Source of the DNA: Gammaproteobacteria bacterium
Lineage (GTDB): Bacteria; Pseudomonadota; Gammaproteobacteria; Acidiferrobacterales; Sulfurifustaceae
NCBI GenBank assembly: GCA_016199745.1
Contig: JACQFZ010000014.1
Span: forward strand, 62,001-126,000
Direction: 5' to 3'
DNA: 64,000 bases
In this document: positions 9,069 through 24,553 of the stretch, in pieces
Layout: the number at the start of each line of letters is the position of its first letter
How positions within the stretch are numbered: the stretch's first letter is position 1
Translations under genes and position numbers: made by a program
The notes under the pieces: generated by a model
What the model saw: only the letters and a program-made list of their open reading frames with translations
Databases searched by the model: none
Told to the model about the DNA's origin: nothing

Positions 9069-9658
9069 ATGAGCGAACCGGAAACGACACCCGCATTACC
9101 GGCCGACGCCGTCATTCTGTTGCCCGTGCGCAGCACCGTCCTGTTTCCCGGCATGGTGCTACCGCTGACGGAATGAAGGAAAGCGCACAAACGGCGCTGT
9201 CGCTCGTCAAAAACCGGGCGCGGCACCTCGGTATCGAGATCGATCTCTTCGAGCGCAGCGATATACATATTCATGTGCCGGCCGGTGCGATCCCCAAGGA
9301 CGGTCCGAGTGCCGGTGTCGCCATGTTCGTTGCGCTCGCGTCGTTACTCACCGGTCGCAACATCCACAGTCACGTCGCGATGACCGGCGAGATTAGTTTG
9401 CGTGGGCTGGTGTTACCGGTAGGCGGCATAAAGGAAAAAACGCTGGCCGCCGTTCGCGCCGGCATTGAAACGGTCATGCTGCCGGCACGCAATCGCAAAG
9501 ACCTGGAAGACATTCCGGCAACGGCGCGTGAGAAGGTTAAATTCGTTTGGCTGGAAACCGTCGACGAGGCGATCCGCTGCGCCATCGGCGAGATCGGCGC
9601 CGGCACGCGCCGCCGTGGAATAGCACGCGAAACGCGGTCGTTTCGGAGGAGTGCATGA
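9069..9658 (+). pseudogene. lon: lon protease remnant with large internal deletion
   Basis: The ATG at 9069 has a good Shine-Dalgarno and starts a Lon-like N-terminus ('VILLPVRSTVLFPGMVLPLT') that hits a stop after 35 codons. The sequence then continues in another frame as the C-terminal protease domain: 'MKESAQTALSLVKNRARHLGI', 'HIHVPAGAIPKDGPSAGVAM', 'MTGEISLRGLVLPVGGIKEKTLAAVRAG'. About 590 residues are missing, including the whole AAA+ ATPase. The catalytic Ser (DGPSAG) and Lys (GIKEK) are both intact. The simplest reading is an internal deletion plus frameshift of a second lon copy. An alternative start at about 9170 could still give a free protease domain. Confidence 0.8.
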
Positions 9659-10158
9659 GATTCGCCCGTTTGCCGCGGCGGGTGGGTTGATTTTGTGCAA
9701 TTCCCCGACACCGACGCGGCAACTTTCTAGGATTGCACGAAGTGGTTGTTTGGAGCAGTGGCGCTATGTAATGAACTGCCGACCAACGGCCGGGTCGAAC
9801 TCAGCTGACCTATATATATAAGAGGGGTTTGCCGGACTGGGGACCAACGGACGCATGACGCGGCAATGACGATCAACGAACGTAATCCGTCAAAGTCATC
9901 GAGCCGGTTACGTTGACGGCAATATCGGCGACGCTTAAGTAAGTTGCCCGATAGGCGTGCTTGTTTCCACGGAACATGATCCTTTTAATTACTGCGAGTT
10001 GCATTCAAATAAAAGTATCCGTGGACACCGGGCCTCGGCAAAGACGCTATAATTAATTTACGGAACCACCAACACCTTTGCGGTGCCCAACAATAACTAC
10101 GACGGAGACTAAGATGACGGTCAGGTAGTCACAACGAATCACTGAGAGGAGCATTGCC
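9659..10158. other. 500-base regulatory and spacer region before prkA
   Basis: No credible gene is present. The left part is unassigned sequence; a TATATATATAAG run lies near 9810. The right part holds the promoter-like element at 10046 and a leader of about 100 bases with a four-codon reading frame (ATG ACG GTC AGG TAG). The strong Shine-Dalgarno of prkA (GAGAGGAG, 10144-10151) closes the region. Confidence 0.5.
10046..10056 (+). promoter_or_regulatory. probable prkA promoter, sigma-S-like -10 element
   Basis: GCTATAATTAA at this position matches the E. coli sigma-S extended -10 consensus KCTAYRCTTAA at all but one base, including the -13 C. It lies about 103 bases before the prkA start codon. 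A nearly identical block (CTATAATTAATTT-CGG-AACC) precedes the response regulator gene at 14959. In E. coli the yeaGH operon depends on sigma-S; transfer of that regulation to this genome is inference. Confidence 0.55.
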
Positions 10159-12090
10159 ATGCCCCAACAGACGTCCACGTTCACCGCACTCATCGAGAAG
10201 GATCGCGCCAAACGGCAGAACCTCGACTGGCGTGGAACGTTCTTAGAATATCTCGATAAGGTCAAAGCGGACCCCAGCCTCGCTAAACTTGCCCATGCTC
10301 GCCTCTACGAAGTGATCTCACGGGCGGGCATCGACGATGTCAGTAATTCCGACGATCCTAAGCTGAAGCGCCTCTACAACGACGAGCCGCTCAAGCTGTA
10401 TCCATTCTTCAACAACGAGTTCTTCGGCGTCGAGCGCACGCTCGCGCAAGTCGCGCGCTATTTCCATTCGGCGTCGTTGCACGGCGAAGAATCACGGCAG
10501 GTGCTTTATCTCATGGGACCGGTCGGCGCCGGCAAGAGCTCATTGGTCGAGCGTCTGCAACGCGGATTGGAAGAAGCGGCACCGGTGCACACCATCGAAG
10601 GTTGCCCGATGGCGGAAGAACCGCTGCATTTGATTCCGAAGCAATTACGGCCGGAATTCGAAAAATCATTGAATATCCACATTGAAGGCGAGCTATGCCC
10701 GGTGTGCCGTTTCCGCCTCAAAGAAGAATTCCACGGCCGTTATGAAGACGTGCCGATTACCACCGTGGCGTTTTCGCGCCATGAGCGCCGCGGTGTCGGC
10801 GTCGTCCCGCCGGTCGATCCTAATAATCAGGATACGTCGGTACTGATCGGCTCGGTCGACATCTCCAAGCTCGATACCTATTCGGAAGGCGATCCGCGCG
10901 TGCTCGATCTCAACGGGGCGTTCAACGTGGGTAATCGCGGCATGACCGAGTTCATCGAAGTGTTCAAGAACGAGCCGGAATACCTGCACACCATGATCAC
11001 GGCGACGCAGGAGAAATTCATCCCGGCGCCGGGCCGGCACGGTACGGTGTATGTCGATACCGCCATCGTCGCCCACTCGAACGAGGCCGAGTGGCAACGT
11101 TTCCGCGGCGATCCAACCAACGAGGCGATCCTCGATCGCATGGTCGTGGTCAAGGTGCCGTACAACTTGCGGCTATCGGAAGAGATCAAGATCTACCAGA
11201 AGCTGCTCGATCAATCGGATTTCAAGGCGCACATTTCCCCGCACACGCTCGAGCTCGCCGCCATGTTCGCCATCCTGACGCGACTCGAACCGACGAATAA
11301 GTGCGACCCAATGACCAAGCTGCGGCTGTACAACAGCGAGGAAGTGGTCGAGAAAGGCAAGACCGTGCGCACCAACATGCGCGAGCTGCAGGAAGATTCG
11401 CGGCGCGAAGGCATGTTTGGCATCAGCCCACGCTTCATTATGAAGGCGATCGATAACGCACTCGCCGAAAATCCGGAGGGCATTACGCCGATCAGCGTGC
11501 GCGAGTCGCTGATCCGCATGGTCAAGGCGGCCGATATCGCCGACGACGTGCGCAAGCAACACCTCGAGTTCCTGCAAGACACCCTGCATAAGGTTTACCT
11601 CGAGGTACTGGAGAAAGAAATCACCAAGGCGTTCGTGTATTCGTTCGAAGAGCAGGCGGAAACTCTGTTCCAGAACTACCTCGATCACGCCGAAGCCTAT
11701 GTCAACAAAACGCGCGTCAAAGACCGCAACACCGGCGAAGAGCTACAGCCGGATGAGGGCTTCCTGAAGTCAGTGGAAGAACAGATCGCTGTGGTCGGTT
11801 CGTCGGCGCAAGGATTCCGGCAAGAGGTCATGGCTTACTTGTGGGCCAAGAGCCGGCGCGGCGAGAAGGTCAGCTACAAGTCCTACGAGCCGCTGAAGGA
11901 AGCGATCGAGCGCAAGTTGATGAACTCGGTACGCGAGATGAGCCGCGTTATCACCAAGGCACGGACACGCGACGAGGAACAAATCACTAAGTACCGGGAT
12001 TTGATCAGAGGCCTGCTCGAGCGCGGTTACAACGAGCACTCGGCAGAAATGATCTTGAAGTACGCGGCGAATAATCTTTGGAAGGATTAG
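10159..12090 (+). CDS. prkA: PrkA family serine protein kinase
   Basis: A protein of 643 residues, the usual length of PrkA/YeaG. The N-terminal AAA-like module carries the Walker A motif GPVGAGKSS at about residue 120 and the conserved 'CPMAEEPLHLIP' and 'CPVCRFRL' segments. The C-terminal third is the kinase-like PrkA domain ('DEGFLKSVEEQIAV', 'LMNSVREMSRVITKARTRDEEQITKYRDL'). PrkA proteins act in stationary-phase and nitrogen-starvation stress responses. The gene heads a three-gene set with yeaH and spoVR, the arrangement found in many proteobacteria. GAGAGGAG precedes the ATG by 7 bases. A sigma-S-like promoter lies 100 bases upstream. Confidence 0.96.
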   Translation: MPQQTSTFTALIEKDRAKRQNLDWRGTFLEYLDKVKADPSLAKLAHARLYEVISRAGIDDVSNSDDPKLKRLYNDEPLKLYPFFNNEFFGVERTLAQVARYFHSASLHGEESRQVLYLMGPVGAGKSSLVERLQRGLEEAAPVHTIEGCPMAEEPLHLIPKQLRPEFEKSLNIHIEGELCPVCRFRLKEEFHGRYEDVPITTVAFSRHERRGVGVVPPVDPNNQDTSVLIGSVDISKLDTYSEGDPRVLDLNGAFNVGNRGMTEFIEVFKNEPEYLHTMITATQEKFIPAPGRHGTVYVDTAIVAHSNEAEWQRFRGDPTNEAILDRMVVVKVPYNLRLSEEIKIYQKLLDQSDFKAHISPHTLELAAMFAILTRLEPTNKCDPMTKLRLYNSEEVVEKGKTVRTNMRELQEDSRREGMFGISPRFIMKAIDNALAENPEGITPISVRESLIRMVKAADIADDVRKQHLEFLQDTLHKVYLEVLEKEITKAFVYSFEEQAETLFQNYLDHAEAYVNKTRVKDRNTGEELQPDEGFLKSVEEQIAVVGSSAQGFRQEVMAYLWAKSRRGEKVSYKSYEPLKEAIERKLMNSVREMSRVITKARTRDEEQITKYRDLIRGLLERGYNEHSAEMILKYAANNLWKD

Positions 12091-12094
12091 TGGG

Positions 12095-12200
12095 TTCCCT
12101 CCCCTTCAAGGGCAGGAACCGGGCGGGGATGGGTTTCGACGGAGCATCACAAACCCACCCCCACCCGAACCCTCCCCCTGAGGGCGAGGGCGCTAAATAA
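12095..12200. repeat. palindromic repeats between prkA and yeaH
   Basis: The 128-base gap holds C-rich/G-rich units (CCCTCCCCTTCAAGGGCAGG, and CCCTCCCCCTGAGGGCGAGGG near 12170-12192) of the same family found elsewhere in the window. They may weaken read-through from prkA into yeaH or stabilise the upstream transcript. Confidence 0.6.
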
Positions 12201-12218
12201 GAGAATAGAGAGCGAGCG

Positions 12219-13409
12219 ATGCAAAAAGCGATATTCCGACCCTACGTCGAAGCGGATACGCAGCGCTCTGACCGCAGCGCCCGCGATCGTTCACGGCATC
12301 GGCAGAAGGTACGCGAATCGATCCGGCAGAACATCGCCGATATCATCGCCGAAGAATCGATCATTGGTCAGAGCCGCGACAAGATCGTCAAGATTCCGAT
12401 TCGCGGCGTGCGCGAATTTCGTTTCGTCTTCGGTAGTAACCAACCCGGTGTCGGCAGCGCCGCCGATGAAGTACAACCGGGCCAAGTCATCGGCAATGCC
12501 GAGCAGGAAGGTCACAGCCACGGTCCGGCCGGCCAACAGCCGGGCATGGATTACTACGAGACCGATGTCACGCTCGAAGAGCTGATCGACATCATGTTCG
12601 AGGATTTGGAGCTGCCAAACCTCGAACGCAAATCGCTCCGCGAGATCGAAGTCGAATCGACCCGCAAGCGCAAAGGCTACCGTAAGGTCGGCGTACGCAC
12701 CCATCTCGATAAGCGCCGCACCGCTATGTCGCGGCTACGGCGGTCGATCGCCAGCAGCGGTGGCATGCCCGATCCCAACGCCGAGACCCGCTTCCCGTTC
12801 CATCGCGACGATCTGAAGTACCGCCGCCTGGTGCGCGACATCCGACCGCAATCGAATGCGGTCGTACTTTGCATCATGGATACATCGGGTTCGATGGATA
12901 CCATGAAAAAGTACCTGGCCCGCAGCTTCTTCTTCCTGCTTTATCGCTTCGTCAAAACCCGCTACAACCACGTCGAGGTCGTGTTCATCGCCCACGACGC
13001 GCAGGCGCGCGAGGTCGGCGAGGAGGAATTTTTCAGCAAGGGCGAATCGGGCGGCACTATGATTTCCGCCGGCTACAACAAGGCACTCGAGGTTATCCAA
13101 GAACGCTATCATCCGTCGCACTGGAACATCTATGCATTCCATTGCTCAGACGGCGATAACTGGATGGAAGACAATCAATCGGCGGTCAAAGTCGCGCAGG
13201 AACTGTGCACGGTATGCAACCTGTTCGGTTACGGCGAAATAAAACCGCTCAATTCCGGCTCGTATGGCAACTCGCTGCTCGAAGTGTTCGAACAGATCAA
13301 GGCGCCGAACTTCCACAGTGTCGTCATCGAAAGCAAAGACGACATCTGGTCGAGCTTCAAAGAATTTCTAACCCACGAACGGGCGGCCGAATCGGCCGCG
13401 GCGACCTAA
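12219..13409 (+). CDS. yeaH: YeaH/YhbH family protein (DUF444, VWA-like)
   Basis: A protein of 396 residues. The von Willebrand A-like domain contains the metal-site motif DTSGSMD at about residue 226 ('AVVLCIMDTSGSMDTMKKYLARSFFF') and 'SGGTMISAGYNKALEVI'. The N-terminal part has the 'RSARDRSRHRQKVRESIRQNI' and 'GVREFRFVFGSN' patterns of the family. YeaH accompanies PrkA in most genomes, and its biochemical role is not settled. It is followed by spoVR after two bases, so the two genes are translated from one message and probably coupled. E. coli YeaH is slightly longer (about 427 residues). Confidence 0.95.
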   Translation: MQKAIFRPYVEADTQRSDRSARDRSRHRQKVRESIRQNIADIIAEESIIGQSRDKIVKIPIRGVREFRFVFGSNQPGVGSAADEVQPGQVIGNAEQEGHSHGPAGQQPGMDYYETDVTLEELIDIMFEDLELPNLERKSLREIEVESTRKRKGYRKVGVRTHLDKRRTAMSRLRRSIASSGGMPDPNAETRFPFHRDDLKYRRLVRDIRPQSNAVVLCIMDTSGSMDTMKKYLARSFFFLLYRFVKTRYNHVEVVFIAHDAQAREVGEEEFFSKGESGGTMISAGYNKALEVIQERYHPSHWNIYAFHCSDGDNWMEDNQSAVKVAQELCTVCNLFGYGEIKPLNSGSYGNSLLEVFEQIKAPNFHSVVIESKDDIWSSFKEFLTHERAAESAAAT

Positions 13410-13411
13410 CG

Positions 13412-14803
<1,392 letters not shown>

Positions 14804-14931
14804 ACACCCCTCGAGGCACCTCCCTAAAATCCGGCTAAACGGCTGAAATGACGGCTTTTTGACGGCCAATAAGGGTCAGATAGCGGACAAATCCAGGTCG
14901 CTGGTCTAAATCTTGCAAATCCTTAGTCGAA

Positions 14932-14942
14932 CCTATAATTAA
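14932..14942 (+). promoter_or_regulatory. promoter-like -10 element before response regulator gene
   Basis: CCTATAATTAA matches the sigma-S-type extended -10 pattern except for two bases. It is followed by TTTGCGG-AACC, almost the same block as in front of prkA. The ATG at 14959 lies only about 17 bases downstream, so the leader would be very short. Confidence 0.5.
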
Positions 14943-14958
14943 TTTGCGGCAACCGACT

Positions 14959-15732
14959 ATGTCTCAGGCATCGACCACACCGCAGGCAGCGAATGACAAT
15001 AAGCCTTGGGTGCTTATTGTTGACGATTCGCGCGTTGTCCGGCGCACCCTCATGAATGCGCTCGGCGAAACCTTTCACGTCCTTGAAGCCGGCGACGGTG
15101 CCGCGGGTTGGCGCATATTGCGCCAGAACGCCCGCATCGAAGTCGTCATCAGCGACATTCAAATGCCGGAGATGGACGGCTACAACCTGATCTGCAAAGT
15201 GCGCGCGGTCGAAGACCCGGCGCTGCGCGAAGTTCCGATTATCGTTATCACCAGCGCCGAAGACGAAATCACCCGTGAACGCGCCTACGCCTGCGGCGCG
15301 AACGATTTCATCTTGAAACCGTTCCAGGCCGATCAGCTTCTAACCTGCGTCCAAACCCAACTCGGCGAATATCGCAAGATCAACGGCACGTTGGCCGCCG
15401 CAGCAACAGCGGCGGTCGCTGCCCCGGTCAAACCGGCGGCGTCTGCTGTGGTCCCCATCACCATTTCCGACACCGGCCCGGGCACCGTCGAAACCGCGTT
15501 GGAGCAAATCGACAACGGCCTCGAAACTCTGCGTGGGCTCAAGACCACGTCGGTCGCACCACACGCGTTGACGCTGGTGATGCGCATGTTGCCGTTGCTC
15601 AAGTATTGCAATACCAAATTCAATCTCGGCATGGACCGCGAAATCGCCGTCTTCCAACAGCGTATCGCCGCGGTACGAAACGCGCCGACGACGGGTACCG
15701 CGCCGGCAACGGCGGAAGCGAAGTCGCAGTAA
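14959..15732 (+). CDS. response regulator with CheY-like receiver domain
   Basis: A protein of 257 residues. The receiver domain (about 16-140) has the acidic pair D22-D23, the phospho-acceptor D66 in 'VVISDIQMPEMDGY', the Thr/Ser of 'IVITSAEDE' and the Lys of 'DFILKPF'. An Ala/Pro linker follows. The C-terminal 85 residues ('ETALEQIDNGLETLRGL', 'VMRMLPLLKYCNTKFNLGMDREI') are helical and match no output domain I recognise; no DNA-binding helix-turn-helix is evident. It may act through protein contact. No histidine kinase is adjacent. Its promoter resembles that of prkA, which suggests joint control. Confidence 0.88.
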   Translation: MSQASTTPQAANDNKPWVLIVDDSRVVRRTLMNALGETFHVLEAGDGAAGWRILRQNARIEVVISDIQMPEMDGYNLICKVRAVEDPALREVPIIVITSAEDEITRERAYACGANDFILKPFQADQLLTCVQTQLGEYRKINGTLAAAATAAVAAPVKPAASAVVPITISDTGPGTVETALEQIDNGLETLRGLKTTSVAPHALTLVMRMLPLLKYCNTKFNLGMDREIAVFQQRIAAVRNAPTTGTAPATAEAKSQ

Positions 15733-15741
15733 TTCATCACG

Positions 15742-16266
15742 CTACGCCGCTGGCAGCGTCAGCTGATAGTGCGCGCGGAATAACCCCGCGACTGTTTTGC
15801 CGTCGTTGATATCGCTACACGCCGCCCGCATCAACGCTTCCGTCAGTGGCAACCAATGCACCTCGATCAGCTCGTGCTCTTCGTTGGCAGCCGCAACGAC
15901 CGACAACATTTGCGCGAGAAACAAATGAACGACTTCGGTAAAAACACCGGGTGAGCTGACAACGCCGCCGAGCGCGGTCCAACGATCGGCGACAATGCCC
16001 GCCTCTTCCTGCAGTTCACGTTGCGCGGTAATCAGCGGCGCCTCGCGATTGTCGATCTTGCCGGCCGGCAGCTCCCACACCCAGCCATTCATCGCGTGCC
16101 GATATTGCCGCAGCAGACAAACGCGCTGCTCGTCATCCAACGCGACGACCGCCGCACCGCCTGGGTGATGTACGACTTCGAACGTGGTCCGCTTACCGTT
16201 CGGCAATGTCGCCGTCTCCAGCGCGAGCGAAACGATCCGGCCGTTAAAAACCTCTTGTTTTTCCAT
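15742..16266 (-). CDS. NUDIX hydrolase, ADP-ribose pyrophosphatase type
   Basis: A protein of 174 residues. The Nudix box is complete ([22 protein letters not shown], shown here in two parts: [10 protein letters not shown] and RELQEEAGI), with the catalytic REXXEE helix. The flanking '[26 protein letters not shown]' and '[12 protein letters not shown]' are typical of ADP-ribose pyrophosphatases (NudF/YffH type), which split ADP-ribose or related nucleoside diphosphate sugars. The exact substrate is not readable. The gene is divergent from lhr; the start codons are 74 bases apart. It is convergent with the response regulator. Confidence 0.92.
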   Translation of the reverse strand: MEKQEVFNGRIVSLALETATLPNGKRTTFEVVHHPGGAAVVALDDEQRVCLLRQYRHAMNGWVWELPAGKIDNREAPLITAQRELQEEAGIVADRWTALGGVVSSPGVFTEVVHLFLAQMLSVVAAANEEHELIEVHWLPLTEALMRAACSDINDGKTVAGLFRAHYQLTLPAA

Positions 16267-16340
16267 GTGGTCCCCAACGCATCCTGTCGTTGGATTGTAT
16301 CGACAAATGGCGTGCCGATGCCCCGTGGTATCCTACCGCC

Positions 16341-21068
<4,728 letters not shown>

Positions 21069-21200
21069 ACAGCCCGCCATCACTCACACAATCGTTCGAG
21101 CACTAACCCTGCGGCGACGGCTTTTCGATGCGTGCCTACGTTAGGCGCCCATCACCGGCGACAAAATGCGGCGATTCTGTTTATCTAGGAAATATTCGGG

Positions 21201-21353
21201 ATGAACAACGAGAGGCAACGGCTAGCGGATGAAAGCGCCGGCGCGGGATATGTCATCATGATTCTCGATCTGTTTCAGCGCGATTCGTGGCATCGTTTAC
21301 CAGCGAAGCCAGATCGTCTGATCGCGCAGGCAGTTACATCGCTAAACGATTAA
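21201..21353 (+). CDS. possible small ORF of 50 residues
   Basis: An ATG-started frame (MNNERQRLADESAGAGYVIM...SLND) fills most of the 280-base gap between lhr and the M16 peptidase gene. Its stop overlaps the stop of that convergent gene by two bases. There is no strong Shine-Dalgarno and I recognise no family. It could be a chance frame. The rest of the gap shows nothing else. Confidence 0.2.
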   Translation: MNNERQRLADESAGAGYVIMILDLFQRDSWHRLPAKPDRLIAQAVTSLND

Positions 21354-24229
21354 TTGACCGTCGCCACGGTACCTTTGGGCGCGGTCTCAACCGCCGTCGT
21401 GAATTCAGCCGGCGTACCGATCACGCGCACTAACCGGTCCGGGCGGATGTATTTCTTCATGACTGCCATCACGTCAGCGCGCGTGAACCGGCGCACATCG
21501 TCGAGATAACCTTGCACCCACGACAGGTCGCCGCCCATGTAATCGAGGTCGGACAGAATGTCGAGCCAGAATTCCGGGCTCAAGCGCGTGCTGCTGAAGC
21601 TCGAGGTTGCCTGTTCCTGGGCGATACGCAGCTCGTCGATACTCGGACCGGCACGGACGAACTCGTCGACGACCTCCTGGACGACGCTGGCGGCTTCTTC
21701 CGCCTTGAGCGGATCGACCACGAACGACACGCGGAAGCGACCGTTGCCCTCGTAGAGCGTGTTCGATGACGAGCGCGCGCGCACCGAATAAGCCAGGCCA
21801 CGACGCTCGCGCACTTCGGCGAACAGGCGGTTAGTGACGATACGGCCGGCGAGATCGAGCAGTTGCCAATCGCGCACGTCCTGCCAATTGGGGCCACGCC
21901 AACCGACGTAGACCATCGCCTTCGGCGTTGCCGTGTCGACGCTCACCCGCTCTTGGAACGGACCAGGCGCAACCGCAACGCGGCGAGCATCCGCGTAAGC
22001 GCCACCGACCGACGGACGCGTCGGTAGCGAACCGAGATATTGTTGTGCCAACGCCAACGCCCGGTCGGTGCTGAGATCGCCGACGATTGCCACCTCGATC
22101 GGCGCGGTGGCGAGGATGTGATCGAGCCAGGCTTGGGCTTGCGCTAATGTTTGCCGACGGGCATCGAGCGGTGTCAGCTCGCGAAAACGCGGATCGTTAC
22201 TGGTCATGAACGCATCGACGCGGTCGTTCAGTTGCGCGTCGACGCTGCCTTCGCGATTGGCCTCGCGCGCGATCGCTTGCCGTTGCCAGGTGTCGAACGC
22301 GGCCGGCTCGATGCGGGCCTGCGTCAACAGCAAATAAGCCAAGCGAAATCCATCCTCGAGATCTTGGCGCCGGCCTTCGACGTCGAGCTCGAGCGCACCG
22401 GCGGTATCGTAACCGGCGACGGTCACTTGCTTGGTCGCGAGCAAGCGTTGGATATCGACCGAGGCCAACGAACGGGTCGCCGGCATGCGGAACGATTCGG
22501 CCGCCGCTTCGGTGATGCCGCGATTCAGCGGCGTCTCGTTGACACGACCGCCGGCCACCATGATGCGCACGCTCACATGGTCCTGCTTGTACACCAGCGG
22601 CCGGAAATGAATGCGTACGCCGTTACTGAGCGTGACCGAGTGCACGTCTAAATCGGCGTGCCAATCTTGGCGAACGATCGTGCCGGGCGTCGGGTCTTTG
22701 GCCAACAGCATGTCCGGGCGCTCGCGTTCGACAAGCTTCGCTACCGCCTGCAACTCGGTCGACTGCACGATCTTCAACAACTGCGCCGCGCTCGGCGGCG
22801 ACAGGTCGTCCTGACGCGGCAGCGTTAGCGTGAACGTGCGACGTTCCGTGGCATAACGGGCGCGTACGGCATCCTCGACCTCGGCACGGGTGATCGTTGG
22901 CAAAAATCGATCGAACAGTTCGAGTTGCTGGCGCGCGCTGATCGGCTGACGGCGCTCTTCGACCGCCGCTTCCATGACCCGCAGCCAATGATTGGCGGCG
23001 CGATCGGGCTCATCGAGCGCATCGCTAGCAAAATCCAGGCGAAATACCTTCAAGGCTTGCGCGAATTCCGCGTCGCTAAAACCGTGTTGGCGCACGCGAT
23101 TCATTTCAATCAGTAATCCGCGCAACGTCTTTTCCCAATCTTTGGGCGCACCCTTAGCGTGCGCCTCGACCAACGTCGCGCCGAAGGTCGTATCGGCCGC
23201 GACCGCACCGGACACAAACGGCGCCTGTCCTTCGAGCACGAGATCGTTCATGCGTTGATTGATTAACGATGCACCAAGCTTTTGTACCATCCAGGTACGG
23301 AAGCCACGTTGGTGCGTGATGTCGCGCGCCGGCTCGAGCTGAGCGATGTTGACATCGGCCGAGATCAATCCGTATTCATTGACGATCTCGACGCGGTCGC
23401 GCTCGTAAGGCCGTATTCCCGTCGGTTGATCGGGCGCTGGATCGGCAGCCGGGGCCCAATCGCCGAACTGCTTGCGCACCATGGCGTCGAGTGTCGCCAC
23501 ATCGGTGTCGCCGGCGATCAGCAACACCGTGTTGTCCGGTCGGTACCATTTGCGATAGTAGCGGCGCAACTGCTCGTTGGTGGCGTTGCTCACCACCGCC
23601 TCATCACCGATCGGCAGGCGCTCGGCGAAACGCGAGCCCGGCACCAGCGCCATCAACGCGCGGTTGAACGCACGCTTAGCGGCGTTGTCGCGAGCCCGCC
23701 GTTCGGCGAGCACTACCGCCCGCTCTTGATCGACTTGCGGCAGCGCGAGCGTCAAGCGATGGGTAACGTCGGCGAAGAACAACAGACCGAGATCGACCAT
23801 CTTTGGATCGTTCGGAATCGTCAGTTTATAGACAGTGTCGAGAAAGCCGGTGGTCGCATTCTGGTGCGCACCGAAGGTGAGGCCGGCCGATTCGAAACGC
23901 TTGATCAGCGTACCGGCGGGAAAGTTGGTACTGCCGTTGAACGCCAGGTGCTCGAGCATGTGCGCCAAACCGCGCTGATCATCGTCTTCGTTGATCGAGC
24001 CCGAACCGACGCGCAACCACATCGACACTTTACCGGCCGGCAATGCGTTCGGCCGAATCCAGTAGCGCATACCGTTCGGCAACACGCGATACTGAATGCT
24101 GGTGTCGACCGGTAGCGATTCATCGAGATTGCGTGCGTTATCAGCAACAGCAACGGCGGAAATCACGCAGGCGAGCAACAACCACAGACGGACGCAAAGA
24201 CGCAGCAAACGTCGAACCTCCGATTTCAA
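21350..24229 (-). CDS. M16 family zinc metallopeptidase (PqqL-like)
   Basis: A protein of 959 residues with a signal peptide (basic start, hydrophobic 14-28, cleavage near AVA-DN), so it is periplasmic or outer-membrane associated. It contains two tandem M16 halves. The first has the inverted zinc motif HxxEH: H90, E93 and H94 in 'GLAHMLEHLAFNGS', with the distal Glu in 'ERAVVLAERRARDN'. The second half (from about 500, 'LSNGVRIHFRPLVYKQDHVSVRIM') lacks HxxEH, as usual for the non-catalytic half. Length fits single-chain PqqL-type peptidases (about 930). Substrates are probably peptides. It is the last of three minus-strand genes after tusA and the PilT/PilU-like gene, but a gap of 324 bases suggests its own promoter. 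Confidence 0.93.
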   Translation of the reverse strand: MKSEVRRLLRLCVRLWLLLACVISAVAVADNARNLDESLPVDTSIQYRVLPNGMRYWIRPNALPAGKVSMWLRVGSGSINEDDDQRGLAHMLEHLAFNGSTNFPAGTLIKRFESAGLTFGAHQNATTGFLDTVYKLTIPNDPKMVDLGLLFFADVTHRLTLALPQVDQERAVVLAERRARDNAAKRAFNRALMALVPGSRFAERLPIGDEAVVSNATNEQLRRYYRKWYRPDNTVLLIAGDTDVATLDAMVRKQFGDWAPAADPAPDQPTGIRPYERDRVEIVNEYGLISADVNIAQLEPARDITHQRGFRTWMVQKLGASLINQRMNDLVLEGQAPFVSGAVAADTTFGATLVEAHAKGAPKDWEKTLRGLLIEMNRVRQHGFSDAEFAQALKVFRLDFASDALDEPDRAANHWLRVMEAAVEERRQPISARQQLELFDRFLPTITRAEVEDAVRARYATERRTFTLTLPRQDDLSPPSAAQLLKIVQSTELQAVAKLVERERPDMLLAKDPTPGTIVRQDWHADLDVHSVTLSNGVRIHFRPLVYKQDHVSVRIMVAGGRVNETPLNRGITEAAAESFRMPATRSLASVDIQRLLATKQVTVAGYDTAGALELDVEGRRQDLEDGFRLAYLLLTQARIEPAAFDTWQRQAIAREANREGSVDAQLNDRVDAFMTSNDPRFRELTPLDARRQTLAQAQAWLDHILATAPIEVAIVGDLSTDRALALAQQYLGSLPTRPSVGGAYADARRVAVAPGPFQERVSVDTATPKAMVYVGWRGPNWQDVRDWQLLDLAGRIVTNRLFAEVRERRGLAYSVRARSSSNTLYEGNGRFRVSFVVDPLKAEEAASVVQEVVDEFVRAGPSIDELRIAQEQATSSFSSTRLSPEFWLDILSDLDYMGGDLSWVQGYLDDVRRFTRADVMAVMKKYIRPDRLVRVIGTPAEFTTAVETAPKGTVATVN

Positions 24230-24553
24230 CCGCCGCCGTAAACGACCGCCGTGAAATCTTTAACAGATGAAATTCGGCACCAAATTCCGGCTTCCCGCCG
24301 GTGTCCCGTTTGCTTTTTCTTTGATCCTTGTTGAGTTGATGCCTCAACACTTTCAATCTAGTCGGTCAAATGCGAGAGGTCTAGGAAATAGCCCGTGCGA
24401 CCGATAGGCAGAGGCCGAAGCCCGATGAATAGAAGTTGTTGGTAAGGCGCAACAAGCAGGCACCACCCTTACCACGACCGATAGCGTACTCGCACGCGCA
24501 CGATAACGACGACGCTAGCCGGCGGAGCCAGCGCTTTTTTCGATGACCGTTAA
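24230..24553. other. 324-base spacer, no gene seen
   Basis: Both strands are broken by stops. The stretch holds the upstream region of the M16 peptidase gene. I see no repeat, RNA gene or clear promoter in it. Confidence 0.4.

Noticed and set aside
13205-13411. Long upstream extension of SpoVR
   Set aside because: It overlaps yeaH in another frame and reads as basic nonsense; the ATG at 13412, two bases after yeaH, gives the family start.
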